Shown here piece after piece: positions 33,820 to 42,220 of a stretch of DNA of 64,000 bases. Source of the stretch: Pseudoduganella aquatica. GTDB lineage: Bacteria > Pseudomonadota > Gammaproteobacteria > Burkholderiales > Burkholderiaceae_D. Position numbers and translations under genes: made by a program. How positions within the stretch are numbered: position 1 is the first letter of the stretch; each line of letters begins with the position of its first letter. Below the pieces are notes generated by a model. The model was not told the DNA's origin and did no database searches. It worked only from the letters and a program-made list of their open reading frames with translations. The stretch covers positions 1-64,000 of the forward strand of contig NZ_WWCU01000002.1 of the NCBI RefSeq assembly GCF_009857595.1, given 5' to 3'.

Positions 33820-34211
33820 CGCTGTATATGCTGGACACCAACTCGGTCAGCTATCTGATCAGAGGTAATGCTGCAATTGCCAGCAGGCTGCAAGAAGTGC
33901 CGATGAGCGCGTTAGGCGTTTCGGCGATTACCAAAGCCGAGCTGATGTTCGGTTTGGCGAGACGACCCGAGGCCACTCGTCTGCAGCTTGCTGTGCGCGA
34001 GTTTTTACGTCGGGTCGATGTCTTGCCCTGGGGGGATGCTGTGGCAGAGGGCTATGGCGTGCTTAGGGCTGGGATGACAGCGCAAGGCCTAGTCCTAGCC
34101 CCGCTGGACTTGTTGATCGCGGCCCATGCGTTGAACCAGAGCAGGGTGCTGGTTACGAGTGATCATTCGTTTCGTCTGGTGCCAGGCTTAAAGATCGAAG
34201 ATTGGACCTAG
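33816..34211 (+). CDS. vapC: VapC-type PIN-domain ribonuclease toxin
   Basis: The 131-residue PIN domain shows the acidic site of VapC toxins: Asp7 in [14 protein letters not shown], Glu42 in [10 protein letters not shown], Asp98 in [11 protein letters not shown], and Asp116 in VTSDHSF. The last is TSD where TNN/TND is more common, a conservative difference that should keep metal binding. It would cleave RNA (tRNA or rRNA loops in known cases) when the antitoxin is lost. It is coupled to vapB by a 4-base overlap, so the module looks complete. Confidence 0.93.
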   Translation: MTLYMLDTNSVSYLIRGNAAIASRLQEVPMSALGVSAITKAELMFGLARRPEATRLQLAVREFLRRVDVLPWGDAVAEGYGVLRAGMTAQGLVLAPLDLLIAAHALNQSRVLVTSDHSFRLVPGLKIEDWT

Positions 34212-34276
34212 CTGGCTGTTGACAAATAAATCATCCTGAATTACGTTGCGGGACTCGACCACTCAGCCGGGCTCCG

Positions 34277-35011
34277 ATGAAAACGCTATTCGCCTTCCTT
34301 CTGTCCCTGTGCTGCTGCTGCGCGCAAGCCGGGCAATTCAATGTGCTGGTGTTCTCCAAGACCGGCGGCTGGCATCATGATTCGATACCGGCGGGCGTGG
34401 CGGCCATCCAGGAACTCGGCAAGCTGCACGACTTCTCGGTGTTCTGGACCGAGGACCCCAAGCGCGTCTTCAAGGACGAGGAACTATCCAAGTACCAGGC
34501 CGTGGTCTTCCTGCTGACCAGCGGCGACATCCTGGACCAGCCGCAAAAGGCGGCGTTCGAGAAATACATCAAGGCCGGCGGCGGCTACGTCGGCGTGCAC
34601 AGCGCGGCGGACACCGAATACGGCTGGCCGTGGTACACCAGGCTGGTGGGCCATATGTTCCAGTACCACCCCGCCAACCAGAGCGCCGTACTCAAGGTCG
34701 AAGACCGCAACTTCCCCGGCATGGACCGCTACGCCCCGCGCAGCCTGGTGACGGAAGAGTGGTACGCCTTCAAGCCCGCCACGTCGGACCAGCTCCACTA
34801 CCTGCTCTCAGTGGACGAGTCCACCTACAAGCCGGTTAAAGGCATGGGAACCTTCCACCCCATCAGCTGGTATCAGCAATACGACGGTGGCCGCTCCTTC
34901 TACACGGCCCTGGGCCACCTGCCCGCAAGCTATGGCGACCCGGTTTTCCGCCACCACCTGTATGGCGGCATCTACTGGGCGGCAACGGGCAACACCTTCA
35001 AAGCCGAATAA
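34277..35011 (+). CDS. ThuA-like domain protein, exported
   Basis: The 244-residue protein has a short signal peptide rich in Cys (LLSLCCCCAQAGQ) and a class-I glutamine-amidotransferase-like ThuA domain: NVLVFSKTGGWHHDSIPAGVAAI, YQAVVFLLTSGDILD, AFEKYIKAGGGYVGVHSAADTEYGWPWY, and TFHPISWYQQYDGGRSFYTALGH. ThuA proteins occur in sugar-use loci; their reaction is not settled. It lies 11 bases before the start of the GH95 gene, so both are probably one transcript. A TTGACA at 34219 with a weak TACGTT 17 bases on may be the promoter. Confidence 0.88.
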   Translation: MKTLFAFLLSLCCCCAQAGQFNVLVFSKTGGWHHDSIPAGVAAIQELGKLHDFSVFWTEDPKRVFKDEELSKYQAVVFLLTSGDILDQPQKAAFEKYIKAGGGYVGVHSAADTEYGWPWYTRLVGHMFQYHPANQSAVLKVEDRNFPGMDRYAPRSLVTEEWYAFKPATSDQLHYLLSVDESTYKPVKGMGTFHPISWYQQYDGGRSFYTALGHLPASYGDPVFRHHLYGGIYWAATGNTFKAE

Positions 35012-35021
35012 GGGGAAGCGA

Positions 35022-37478
35022 TTGGACAAGAAAGCAGGCAAGCCAACTGCGGGCCTCAACCGCAAGCGGAGGAGCTTCATGGTGTCGGCGGGGCTGGCCG
35101 CAGTCTTCCCCGCGCTGGCGCAGGCGAAGGTTGTGGAACAGATTCATGGTGGCCGGGAGAGCTTGAGCTTGTGGTACGACAAGCCCGCAGCGCCCTGGGT
35201 TGAAGCGCTGCCGGTCGGGAATGGCCGCCTCGGCGCCATGGTGTTTGGGCGCGTTGCCCAGGAACGCATCCAGCTCAATGAAGACACCCTGTACGCAGGC
35301 GGTCCCTACGACCCCAATAACCCCGCCTCGCTGGAAGCCTTGCCGAAAGTGCGCGCGCTGATTGAGCAGGAGCGCTACCAGGAAGCCTCGGACCTAGCCG
35401 GCTCCGCCATGTTCGGCATCCCGATGAAACAGATGCCCTACGGCGCCGCAGGGGACCTGCTGCTGGATTTTATAGGTCTCAAGGATAGCGCTACCTACGA
35501 CCGCTCCCTGGATCTGGCCAGTGCCATTGCCACCACGCGCATTGCGAGCGGTGAGGCCGCGCACGTGCGTGAAGTGTTTGCCAGCGCCCCCGACCAGGTG
35601 CTGGTGATACGGCTGATGGCCAGCGGCGGCGCGAAACTGAACTTCGATCTGGGCTACCGCCATCCCTCGGACGTGAAGTACGGCTTGTTGCGCGCAGCCG
35701 ATGCCGGCGCCAGCCAGTACACGGAAACGCTGAACGAAGACAAACGCCCGGCCTCGCTATCGATAGCGGCGGACGGGCCGGGCGCGCTGCTGGTGCAGGG
35801 GCGCAACCAGCCGTCGGCAGGCGTAGCGGCCGCGCTGCGGTATGCCGTGCGCATCCAGGCGGTAGGGGACGGCAAGATCGCCGTCGCAGGCGACCGGCTG
35901 CAAGTGCGCGGCGCGCGGGAGATTACGCTGCTGGTGGGCGCGGGCACCAACTATGTGAACTACGCGGACGTGAGCGGCGACCCGGTGACGGCAGTGCGCA
36001 AGCAGACCGGCGCCGCAGCGCTGCAGCCATATGCTCGGCTCAAGGCTGCGCACATGAAGGCGCATCAAGCGCCGTACGCGCGCATGTCCATCCGGCTGGG
36101 CGGACCAGCGGACAGTGTGCAGCCACCGCGTTTAACCGACCGGCGCATCGCCGCCGCCGAGAGCGGGGCCGATCCCGGCCTGGCCACCCTTTACGTTCAG
36201 TACGCGCGCTATTTGCTGCTGTCGTCTTCACGCGCGGGCAGTCAGCCGGCGAACCTGCAAGGCATCTGGAACGAAGGCAACAATCCGCCCTGGGGTTCCA
36301 AGTACACCATCAACATCAACACGCAGATGAACTACTGGCCGGCGGAAGCGGCCAACCTTGGCGAGTGCGTGGAGCCGGTGCTGCGCATGATAGAAGACCT
36401 GGCCGTAACCGGCGCCGTCGCCGCGCGCAAAGGCTACGGCGCGCGCGGCTGGGTGGTGCATCACAACACCGACTTGTGGCGCGCCGCCGCGCCCATCGAC
36501 GGTCCCAAATGGGGCATGTGGCCCTGCGGCGGCGCCTGGCTGTGCAAGACATTGTGGGACCACTACGAGTACCAGCCCGACCAGGCCTACCTGCGCCGCA
36601 TCTACCCGCTGCTCAAGGGCGCGGCGCTGTTCTTCATCGACACGCTGGTGGAAGACCGCAAGGGGCGCGGCCTGGTGACGTCGCCGTCCATGTCGCCGGA
36701 GAACGCGCACCAGCCGGGCGTGGCGATCTGCGCCGGCCCCGCCATGGACCGCCAGATTGTGCGCGACCTGTTTGCGTGGACGCTGGCAGCGCACGGCCAG
36801 CTCAAGGAGGCGGACGGCGAATTTGCCGCCGCCGTTGCAGCGGCGCGTGCGCGCCTGCCGGCGGACCGCATCGGCGCGCAAGGCCAGTTGCAGGAATGGC
36901 TGGATGACTGGGACGGCAAGGCGCCCGAGCAAAAGCACCGGCACGTGTCGCACCTGTACGGCGTCTACCCCAGCGAGCAGATCAATGTGCGCGACACGCC
37001 GGAGCTGGTGGCCGCCGCCAAGACCACGCTCAACACGCGTGGCGACAAGTCCACCGGCTGGGCCACCGCATGGCGGCTGGCGCTGTGGGCACGCATGGGG
37101 GAGGGCGAGCGCGCGCATGCAATCCTGCTGGGCTTGCTTGGGCCGTCCCGCACCTATCCGAATATGTTCGACGCGCACCCGCCGTTCCAGATCGACGGCA
37201 ACTTCGGCGGCGCGGCCGGGATACTGGAGATGCTGGTGCAGTCCTGGGGCGGCGAAACCCGCCTGCTGCCTGCGCTGCCCAAAGCCTGGCCCGACGGCAA
37301 GCTGAACGGCGTCCGTGTGCGCGGCGGCATGGAGCTGGACATCGAATGGCGCGCAGGACGGTTGACGCAACTGGGCATCCGTGGCCAGCCCGGCGCAAAG
37401 GCCGCGCTGCGCCATGGCGGGGAGTTGCGGACCGTCACGCTGGACGCCAAGGGCCGCTACCGGCAGGTGTTTGCGTGA
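35022..37478 (+). CDS. GH95 alpha-L-fucosidase (or alpha-L-galactosidase), Tat-exported
   Basis: The protein of about 818 residues has the GH95 layout: N-terminal beta domain (LWYDKPAAPWVEALPVGNGRLGAMVFG, LNEDTLYAGGPYDPNNP) and an (alpha/alpha)6 barrel with NINTQMNYWPAEAANL (the catalytic Asn pair), GAWLCKTLWDHYEY, NAHQPGVAICAGPAMD, and GDKSTGWATAWRLALWARM with the base-activating Asp. It would act by inversion on terminal fucose or galactose of plant polysaccharides. TTG 35022 with AGGGGA upstream is chosen because it yields a Tat signal (NRKRRSFMVSAGLAAVFPALAQA); ATG 35079 would split that motif. The next gene overlaps by GTGA. Confidence 0.93.
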   Translation: MDKKAGKPTAGLNRKRRSFMVSAGLAAVFPALAQAKVVEQIHGGRESLSLWYDKPAAPWVEALPVGNGRLGAMVFGRVAQERIQLNEDTLYAGGPYDPNNPASLEALPKVRALIEQERYQEASDLAGSAMFGIPMKQMPYGAAGDLLLDFIGLKDSATYDRSLDLASAIATTRIASGEAAHVREVFASAPDQVLVIRLMASGGAKLNFDLGYRHPSDVKYGLLRAADAGASQYTETLNEDKRPASLSIAADGPGALLVQGRNQPSAGVAAALRYAVRIQAVGDGKIAVAGDRLQVRGAREITLLVGAGTNYVNYADVSGDPVTAVRKQTGAAALQPYARLKAAHMKAHQAPYARMSIRLGGPADSVQPPRLTDRRIAAAESGADPGLATLYVQYARYLLLSSSRAGSQPANLQGIWNEGNNPPWGSKYTININTQMNYWPAEAANLGECVEPVLRMIEDLAVTGAVAARKGYGARGWVVHHNTDLWRAAAPIDGPKWGMWPCGGAWLCKTLWDHYEYQPDQAYLRRIYPLLKGAALFFIDTLVEDRKGRGLVTSPSMSPENAHQPGVAICAGPAMDRQIVRDLFAWTLAAHGQLKEADGEFAAAVAAARARLPADRIGAQGQLQEWLDDWDGKAPEQKHRHVSHLYGVYPSEQINVRDTPELVAAAKTTLNTRGDKSTGWATAWRLALWARMGEGERAHAILLGLLGPSRTYPNMFDAHPPFQIDGNFGGAAGILEMLVQSWGGETRLLPALPKAWPDGKLNGVRVRGGMELDIEWRAGRLTQLGIRGQPGAKAALRHGGELRTVTLDAKGRYRQVFA

Positions 37479-38398
37479 GACGTTCTTACGCGTTGGCGGA
37501 GCATCTGCGGCGGCACCCGGTGATCTACCTCATCACGCTGGCCATGCTGGTGTGCGCCGCCGCAGTTTGGGTAATGGGTTCTTTGCTGATCGCCGTTACG
37601 CCAAAAGAGGTGGCGTTGCCGGCCCTTGACGCAGAGGCCATCACGCTGCATGCGGGGCCAGGCCAGGCCGTCGCCGCGTCCTACCTCGCGGGAGAAGGAC
37701 GCGGAGCCATCCTGCTCCTGCATGGCATCCGCGCCGACAGGCGGCAGATGGTGCAGCGCGCACGCTTTCTGCACCAGCAAGGCTACTCCATCCTCCTCAT
37801 TGACCTGCCGGGCCAGGGTGCCAGCACGGCCGACGCGGTCACCTTTGGCTTGACGGAAGCCGAAGGTGTGCGCGCGGCGCTGGCCGAACTGCGGCGGCGG
37901 AATCAAGGACAGCGCATAGGCGTGATCGGCGTATCGCTTGGCGCCGCCTCGCTGGTGCTTTGCCGGGACTGCGGCCCGCTGGATGCCGTGGTGCTGGAAT
38001 CGATGTACCCGACGATTGAGGAAGCGGTCGTGGACCGTTTGAAATTGCGCTTCGGCGCTGCCGGTGGTCCGCTGTCCGAACTGCTGCTCATGCAATTGCC
38101 GCTGCGGCTGGGTATCAGCCGGGAGCAACTGCGCCCTATAGATCATATCGGCAGCTTGAAGGCGCCCGTATTGATTGCGGCTGGAAGCGAGGACCAGCTC
38201 ACGACGCTGCCGGAAACGCAGCGCCTGTTCCAAACCGCCGCCGAACCCAAGGAGCTGTGGCTGGTGCCCGGAGCTGGGCATGTCGATCTACATGCATTCT
38301 CGCCAGCGGACTACGAGCGCCGCATCAGCGTTTTTATGGCACGCAATCTACGAGCAGACCCGGCGGCTGAGCCACGGCAAGACAAGGTATCGCCATAA
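37475..38398 (+). CDS. Membrane-anchored alpha/beta hydrolase
   Basis: The 307-residue protein starts at a GTG overlapping the GH95 stop (GTGA). A single N-terminal hydrophobic helix (VIYLITLAMLVCAAAVWVMGSLL) anchors it, followed by an alpha/beta-hydrolase fold: oxyanion loop LLLHGIRADRRQM, nucleophile elbow GVSLGAAS, Asp in AAGSEDQLTTLPET, and His in PGAGHVDLH. It belongs to the DUF1749/peptidase S9-like 'serine aminopeptidase' type. Coupling to GH95 suggests a sugar esterase, such as a deacetylase of fucosylated oligosaccharides, but the substrate is only inferred. Confidence 0.85.
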   Translation: MRRSYALAEHLRRHPVIYLITLAMLVCAAAVWVMGSLLIAVTPKEVALPALDAEAITLHAGPGQAVAASYLAGEGRGAILLLHGIRADRRQMVQRARFLHQQGYSILLIDLPGQGASTADAVTFGLTEAEGVRAALAELRRRNQGQRIGVIGVSLGAASLVLCRDCGPLDAVVLESMYPTIEEAVVDRLKLRFGAAGGPLSELLLMQLPLRLGISREQLRPIDHIGSLKAPVLIAAGSEDQLTTLPETQRLFQTAAEPKELWLVPGAGHVDLHAFSPADYERRISVFMARNLRADPAAEPRQDKVSP

Positions 38399-38506
38399 GA
38401 GCTTGCTTGTGACCGGTTGCTGTTACAAAGGGTGTATTTTTGTGGTTTTACAAAATGTTATCCTTAATGCAGACAACCAAGTTTTGCAACGGCAAAAAAT
38501 ATCACA

Positions 38507-39055
38507 ATGCACTTACGCCTACTTGCCATGCCCGTTGCGTTCGTTCTGTCGAGCGGAACATTTGCCGCCTTACCTGCGCAGGCCGTTACGCCAGCGTATG
38601 CGCCCACTAAAATGCGGTTGTGCCGGCCCTGCACAATGCCAAGCATTCCCATCGCCCTGCCGCAGCGAGGACTTGTGCTTTCGTTTGGTAGCTTTTTCGG
38701 CGATGGTTCAACGTGGTACGTGATAGACCTACAGCGCGCCGAGGCGACCCAGATTTACGCCCGATTGAATCGTTCCACCAGCCAGCAAAGCATCGGCGAG
38801 CAAGTAACTCGGCCATTGGCGCCGGAGGAAATCTCCTTGCTCACCCAACTGGTCAATGATATCTGGGCGAGCAGGGAACTGTTACCGTCTACCGATGTGA
38901 CGGATGTAGCCTGGAGCATTTGGCTGTTGGACGATGACGACGTAAGGCACGAATTTAGCGCAGGTAGGCCCGACGGATTAGCTAAGGAAGTTGAACAAAG
39001 CATGCGTCGTATGTTTATGGCAGAGCTGCATGTTCAGCCTAAGGTTAGCCCATGA
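38507..39055 (+). CDS. Exported hypothetical protein in low-GC region
   Basis: The 182-residue protein has a signal peptide (LLAMPVAFVLSSGTFAALPAQA) and no family I recognise. The body has two cysteines (CRPC, about 39-42), which could be a disulphide or metal pair. Its codons are less GC-biased than the flanking genes, in line with the whole 38.4-42.4 kb stretch. No clear Shine-Dalgarno is present. It is followed by 170 bases without a gene that hold the first copy of the GGCC-stem repeat. Confidence 0.6.
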   Translation: MHLRLLAMPVAFVLSSGTFAALPAQAVTPAYAPTKMRLCRPCTMPSIPIALPQRGLVLSFGSFFGDGSTWYVIDLQRAEATQIYARLNRSTSQQSIGEQVTRPLAPEEISLLTQLVNDIWASRELLPSTDVTDVAWSIWLLDDDDVRHEFSAGRPDGLAKEVEQSMRRMFMAELHVQPKVSP

Positions 39056-39135
39056 TTGCGGTGCTATGAGCGGAACTTGGTTCGCTGGAACTAGATTGCT
39101 ATCCTAGGAAACACTATTGCTATGCTTAGTTCGAT

Positions 39136-39165
39136 CGGCCTGGTCCGGCCAAGAACAGACATTGG
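39136..39165 (+). repeat. GGCC-stem intergenic repeat, copy a
   Basis: GGCC-TGGTCC-GGCC followed by AAGAACAGACATTGG, 62 bases before the DUF2314 gene. Confidence 0.6.
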
Positions 39166-39226
39166 CTTTGGTTTTCCTTGTGAAACTGGGCTGCCTAGCT
39201 AGCCAACTATTTTATTGAGCACTCGC

Positions 39227-39709
39227 ATGATGAAATTTGCATTGATGCTGCTGCCGCTGTTCTCCGGCCTCAGCTATGCCGCCGAAAAAATCGCCGACAA
39301 GCACCAAATGGTCAACGTTCAGGATAAGAATATGGCCATGGCAATGGAAAAAGCACGAAGCACGCTGGACAGCTTCCTGGCCATGTCTAGAAATCCGCCT
39401 GCTGGCGCGACGGGTTTCAAGTTAAAGGTGATGATGTCCGACGACAACGGCGTTGAACATTTCTGGATGAGCCCATTCAAGGAAGTCAACAGCGGCTTCG
39501 CAGGCATCCTCGCGAATGAGCCGAAAGTAGTCAAATCAGTGGAATGGGGGAAATTCTACGTATTCAAGCGAGAGCAAATTTCCGACTGGGGCTACGAACG
39601 GGATGGTAAGCAGATGGGCAGCTTCACCGTATGCGCTCTCTTCAAATCTATGCCTAAGGATGAAGTCGCCCGGTATAAGAAGGACTATGGATTTACCTGC
39701 GAGAGTTAG
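39227..39709 (+). CDS. DUF2314 domain protein, exported
   Basis: The 160-residue protein has a signal peptide (FALMLLPLFSGLSYA) and a DUF2314 domain over most of the rest: FKLKVMMSDDNGVEHFWM, FAGILANEPKVVKSV, KREQISDWGYERDGKQMGSFTVCALF and KDYGFTC. E. coli YegJ-type proteins belong here; function is unknown, although related proteins are found as effector-linked or cargo genes. ATG 39227 is chosen; a TTG 12 bases earlier and an ATG at 39230 are also in frame. Confidence 0.8.
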   Translation: MMKFALMLLPLFSGLSYAAEKIADKHQMVNVQDKNMAMAMEKARSTLDSFLAMSRNPPAGATGFKLKVMMSDDNGVEHFWMSPFKEVNSGFAGILANEPKVVKSVEWGKFYVFKREQISDWGYERDGKQMGSFTVCALFKSMPKDEVARYKKDYGFTCES

Positions 39710-39734
39710 CCTTTCAACCTTTAATATCGAGTTG

Positions 39735-39762
39735 GGCCGCTACCGGTCACAGCGGACATTGG
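39735..39762 (+). repeat. GGCC-stem intergenic repeat, copy b
   Basis: GGCCG-CTAC-CGGTC stem-loop, then ACAGCGGACATTGG, 25 bases before the small membrane-protein gene at 39787. Confidence 0.6.
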
Positions 39763-39786
39763 TAAGAATTACGTTAAGGAGGATGA

Positions 39787-39978
39787 ATGGTACGGAATAG
39801 ATGGTGGCTGTGCCTCGTCATCTCGGCCACGCTACCGATTTGGGCCATTGCCACGTTACGGAGCTTTGGCGGTTGGGTTACTGCGGAAATTCGCTACTCT
39901 AACTTTCAATGGTTCGCGATATCCTGTTTCCTTGTGTCTTTTGCGCTGACAATGTTCTGGTTAGGGGCGACCGGATAA
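39787..39978 (+). CDS. Small two-helix membrane protein
   Basis: The 63-residue protein has two hydrophobic segments (WLCLVISATLPIWAIATL and WFAISCFLVSFALTMFWLG) joined by a short loop. AAGGAGG lies 4 bases upstream, the best ribosome site in this region, which supports real expression. No family is recognised. Confidence 0.6.
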   Translation: MVRNRWWLCLVISATLPIWAIATLRSFGGWVTAEIRYSNFQWFAISCFLVSFALTMFWLGATG

Positions 39979-39985
39979 GTACAAA

Positions 39986-40180
39986 ATGATGAGAATTGCT
40001 ACGGGAATTATTCTTGGTGGTGTTCTTTTGGGGGGCGCGGTCATCTGCACTTTTTCTTCATCGTGCGGTCCGACGGTAATGCAACTTGGCCGTGCGTTTT
40101 CCAGTCAAGTGAAGCAAGTCGCAGCAAGTGGCGGTTGCGATGTGACTGCCTTAGCCAATCAACGAACGAATGCTCACTGA
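39986..40180 (+). CDS. Small hypothetical protein with N-terminal hydrophobic segment
   Basis: The 64-residue frame starts 8 bases after the previous gene. It has one hydrophobic stretch (ATGIILGGVLLGGAVICTF) that could be a signal or anchor, and a Ser/Cys-rich tail. There is no good Shine-Dalgarno, and unlike its neighbours it has no GGCC repeat in front. It may be translated by coupling, or may not be a gene. Confidence 0.3.
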   Translation: MMRIATGIILGGVLLGGAVICTFSSSCGPTVMQLGRAFSSQVKQVAASGGCDVTALANQRTNAH

Positions 40181-40240
40181 AGCCTGTCGAATTTCGTACG
40201 GTATGGAAGCTGTAAATGTCAGCAACGATACGACAGAAAA

Positions 40241-40260
40241 CGGCCACTTCCGGTCATTTA
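40241..40260 (+). repeat. GGCC-stem intergenic repeat, copy c
   Basis: GGCC-ACTTCC-GGTC, a truncated copy without the AGCGGACATT tail, 17 bases before ATG 40277. Confidence 0.45.
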
Positions 40261-40276
40261 TGAAATGGAGTCAGCG

Positions 40277-40684
40277 ATGTCCTGCGTGTTGCGAGTGTCC
40301 GGTGAACATCTTGATATTGATGTTCTGCTTCGAGGTGTAAATCTCATCCCCATCGTTGCCTGGCGGAAAGGAGAAGAGCGATTTTTGAAGGGCCAGTTCC
40401 ATGCTGATTCGGGCGCCAACTTCGATGTTAGTGATGCCGAAATTGAGGATGTTGCACGTCAAATCGCCGATGCGGAACTCTATCTGGCGACGAATTACAA
40501 CGAAATTTCCATACTTGTTTCATCTGCAGATGTTGCGAAGGCAACCTTGGATTTTGCAGTGGCGACACGTCCAGAATTTGTTACTCAAACCAGCTCTTTT
40601 TCGTCCGCGTTCTTGCAACGTGTGGCTGAGCTAGGACTGGGGCTGGCAGTCTCGCACTACCCCACGCAAGATGATGTTGAATAA
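40277..40684 (+). CDS. Hypothetical protein, DUF4279-like length
   Basis: The 135-residue protein is not assigned. It reads as a small soluble alpha/beta domain (LRVSGEHLDIDVLLRGVNLIPIVAWRKGEERF at the start, ISILVSSADVAKATLDFAV later), with no signal peptide. The overall form resembles small immunity or DUF4279-type proteins, but I cannot prove it. ATG 40277 is chosen because GGAG lies 7 bases upstream; ATG 40265 is in frame. A GGCC repeat copy directly precedes it. Confidence 0.55.
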   Translation: MSCVLRVSGEHLDIDVLLRGVNLIPIVAWRKGEERFLKGQFHADSGANFDVSDAEIEDVARQIADAELYLATNYNEISILVSSADVAKATLDFAVATRPEFVTQTSSFSSAFLQRVAELGLGLAVSHYPTQDDVE

Positions 40685-40782
40685 GAATGTATCTAATTTG
40701 ATTGTCGGCATTGGGGCGACTTCTGCCTTGTGTGACAATTCGTGAATTTTCCATGTAGGCAACCTGCTACCCTGTGCACCAA

Positions 40783-40807
40783 CGGCCGAGTCCGGCCAAA
40801 AGCGGTC
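40783..40807 (+). repeat. GGCC-stem intergenic repeat, copy d (clearest stem)
   Basis: GGCCG-AGTC-CGGCC perfect 5-bp stem, then AAAAGCGGTC, 77 bases before ATG 40884. Confidence 0.65.
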
Positions 40808-40883
40808 CATCGCGGCTCGGCAGAGAACTAACCCATGTTCCCGAGCTAATTGTCGAGATAGCAGTACAAGTGGAGACCGACGT

Positions 40884-41345
40884 ATGCCTCGAAGGGCTCG
40901 CCTGACAAACATCGCCAACGGGTTGTGCAACTCGTTCGCCAGCCGGAACAATGATCTGTATGGCTACTGGTCAATCGGCCAACTGCGTTTGCTGGCCGAG
41001 CAGCATTGTAGGCCCACGGTGTCAATCGACCTGTTGACGTCATCCCTGCAGCCGTATTCTTCCGAATTTGCTCCTGTATTGGTGCGCTACCGCCGTCTTC
41101 TTGAAAAGCTGGCATACTTCTCCTGCATTCAGCTTGAGGAAATCACGGCGGCACGCATTACACTTGATTTCGCGCCGCCACCTTGGCCCAGGGCCAGCTA
41201 CTACAAATCGCATTGGGGCGAGCAGTTCGTCCTGACAGTGACTATTAACGCGGAAGGCAGGGCCGCTGGCATCATGCGTCACGCTGGCTATTGCCGGCCG
41301 CACGATCCAGCCAGGGAGAGGCGGTCAACACGCGGGGCGTGCTAA
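40884..41345 (+). CDS. Hypothetical protein, conserved small-gene type
   Basis: The 153-residue protein begins with a basic segment (MPRRARLTNIANGLCNSFASRNNDLYGYWSIGQL) and ends in a tail rich in charged residues. I recall similar short proteins in other proteobacteria but can give no function. No signal peptide or membrane helix is seen. It has weak codon bias and no strong Shine-Dalgarno. It sits between repeat copies d and e. Confidence 0.55.
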   Translation: MPRRARLTNIANGLCNSFASRNNDLYGYWSIGQLRLLAEQHCRPTVSIDLLTSSLQPYSSEFAPVLVRYRRLLEKLAYFSCIQLEEITAARITLDFAPPPWPRASYYKSHWGEQFVLTVTINAEGRAAGIMRHAGYCRPHDPARERRSTRGAC

Positions 41346-41426
41346 TGCGAGACTGCTTTGGGGCGGCGGCCTGCCAGTGACAATGCGTGTATTTTTCACC
41401 TAAGCAGATGTTATCCTGAGTAGCGA

Positions 41427-41451
41427 CGGCCGAGTCCGGTCACAAGCGGAC
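41427..41451 (+). repeat. GGCC-stem intergenic repeat, copy e
   Basis: GGCCG-AGTC-CGGTC: relative to copy d one stem C is T, which keeps the pair as G-U, followed by ACAAGCGGAC, 27 bases before ATG 41478. Confidence 0.65.
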
Positions 41452-41477
41452 GGACCAATATGAGAGAGGAGGTGGTC

Positions 41478-41729
41478 ATGCGCATGACCGAACGCCAGTT
41501 CATCCGATTTGAGAGGCGTTGGAGAGCAATTTTCACGTTCTTTGCCGCAATGCTCGCAGCTGTACTGTGTGCCTTTAACTTTGGCCTGGTTGAAGGCGTC
41601 GGAATTTTCTGGTGCATTGTAATCGGAGCCATATCACTTATTGGGGCACTGTTCGCGGCGAAAGAACTCCGCGACCCTCAACGTCGCGAAGGAGTTTTCG
41701 AGGCATTGGAGACTTTAGGCGACGACTAA
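41478..41729 (+). CDS. Small two-helix membrane protein with basic N-terminus
   Basis: The 83-residue protein has a basic start (MRMTERQFIRFERRWR), two hydrophobic helices (FTFFAAMLAAVLCAF and IFWCIVIGAISLIGALFA) and an acidic tail (EALETLGDD). ATG 41478 is chosen because AGGAGG lies 5 bases upstream; ATG 41460 is in frame. No family is recognised. Charge distribution suggests the N-terminus is cytoplasmic. Confidence 0.6.
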   Translation: MRMTERQFIRFERRWRAIFTFFAAMLAAVLCAFNFGLVEGVGIFWCIVIGAISLIGALFAAKELRDPQRREGVFEALETLGDD

Positions 41730-41995
41730 TACTTCATGTCTTGTTCTAATAAATTGAAGGGTAAGTCAGCTTGAGCCGATGCCTATAGCATTAAATTCAC
41801 TCAGTGCGACATCCCACCAACCGAGCTAATTTCGTCACCAAGGGAACTGAAAAACTCCGGGCGGCGGCGTGTTCTCGGAAATCTCGCCGGATTACATTTT
41901 AGATCTAGCAAGCGGTGGATAAAAAGGCGCCTAACGGCCAATAGCGGCCGCCCAATCGGAAATTTCACAACGCCCTCACAACTTGAACGTTACCT
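41730..41995. other. 266-base gap with GGCC-stem repeat, copy f
   Basis: No open frame of note. GGCC-AATAGC-GGCC lies at 41936-41949, preceded by GCGCCTAAC, 46 bases before the next gene. Otherwise nothing is seen. Confidence 0.5.
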
Positions 41996-42220
41996 ATGAC
42001 TCTTAACGCGAAACGAATTTGCTGCTGGTGGGCCACAGCACTAATGCTTCTGGTTGCGCTTTATTCTGCAATGGGCATCCTCCAAGCGGGCAGCATTTAT
42101 GTCGGGGAGCGTTCTTTGCAGAACCTTAGGTTTTGGGGGGCGATCATGGTATTAAGCCTTATCGGAAGTGCTTGTTCCACCTTCTACGCAATCCGTCTTG
42201 GGAAGTCCACGCCGCGATAA
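41996..42220 (+). CDS. Small two-helix membrane protein
   Basis: The 74-residue protein has two hydrophobic segments (WWATALMLLVALYSAMGIL and FWGAIMVLSLIGSACSTFYAI) and a short basic tail. There is no clear Shine-Dalgarno. It closes the run of small genes; a degenerate repeat, AGCGGACTGGTCCG, follows at 42251-42264. No family is recognised. Confidence 0.45.
   Translation: MTLNAKRICCWWATALMLLVALYSAMGILQAGSIYVGERSLQNLRFWGAIMVLSLIGSACSTFYAIRLGKSTPR

Noticed and set aside
41931..41996. GCCTAAC and later GTTACCT as an integron attC core pair
   Set aside because: The second core does not fit GTTRRRY, the other array gaps lack both cores, and no integrase gene is visible.
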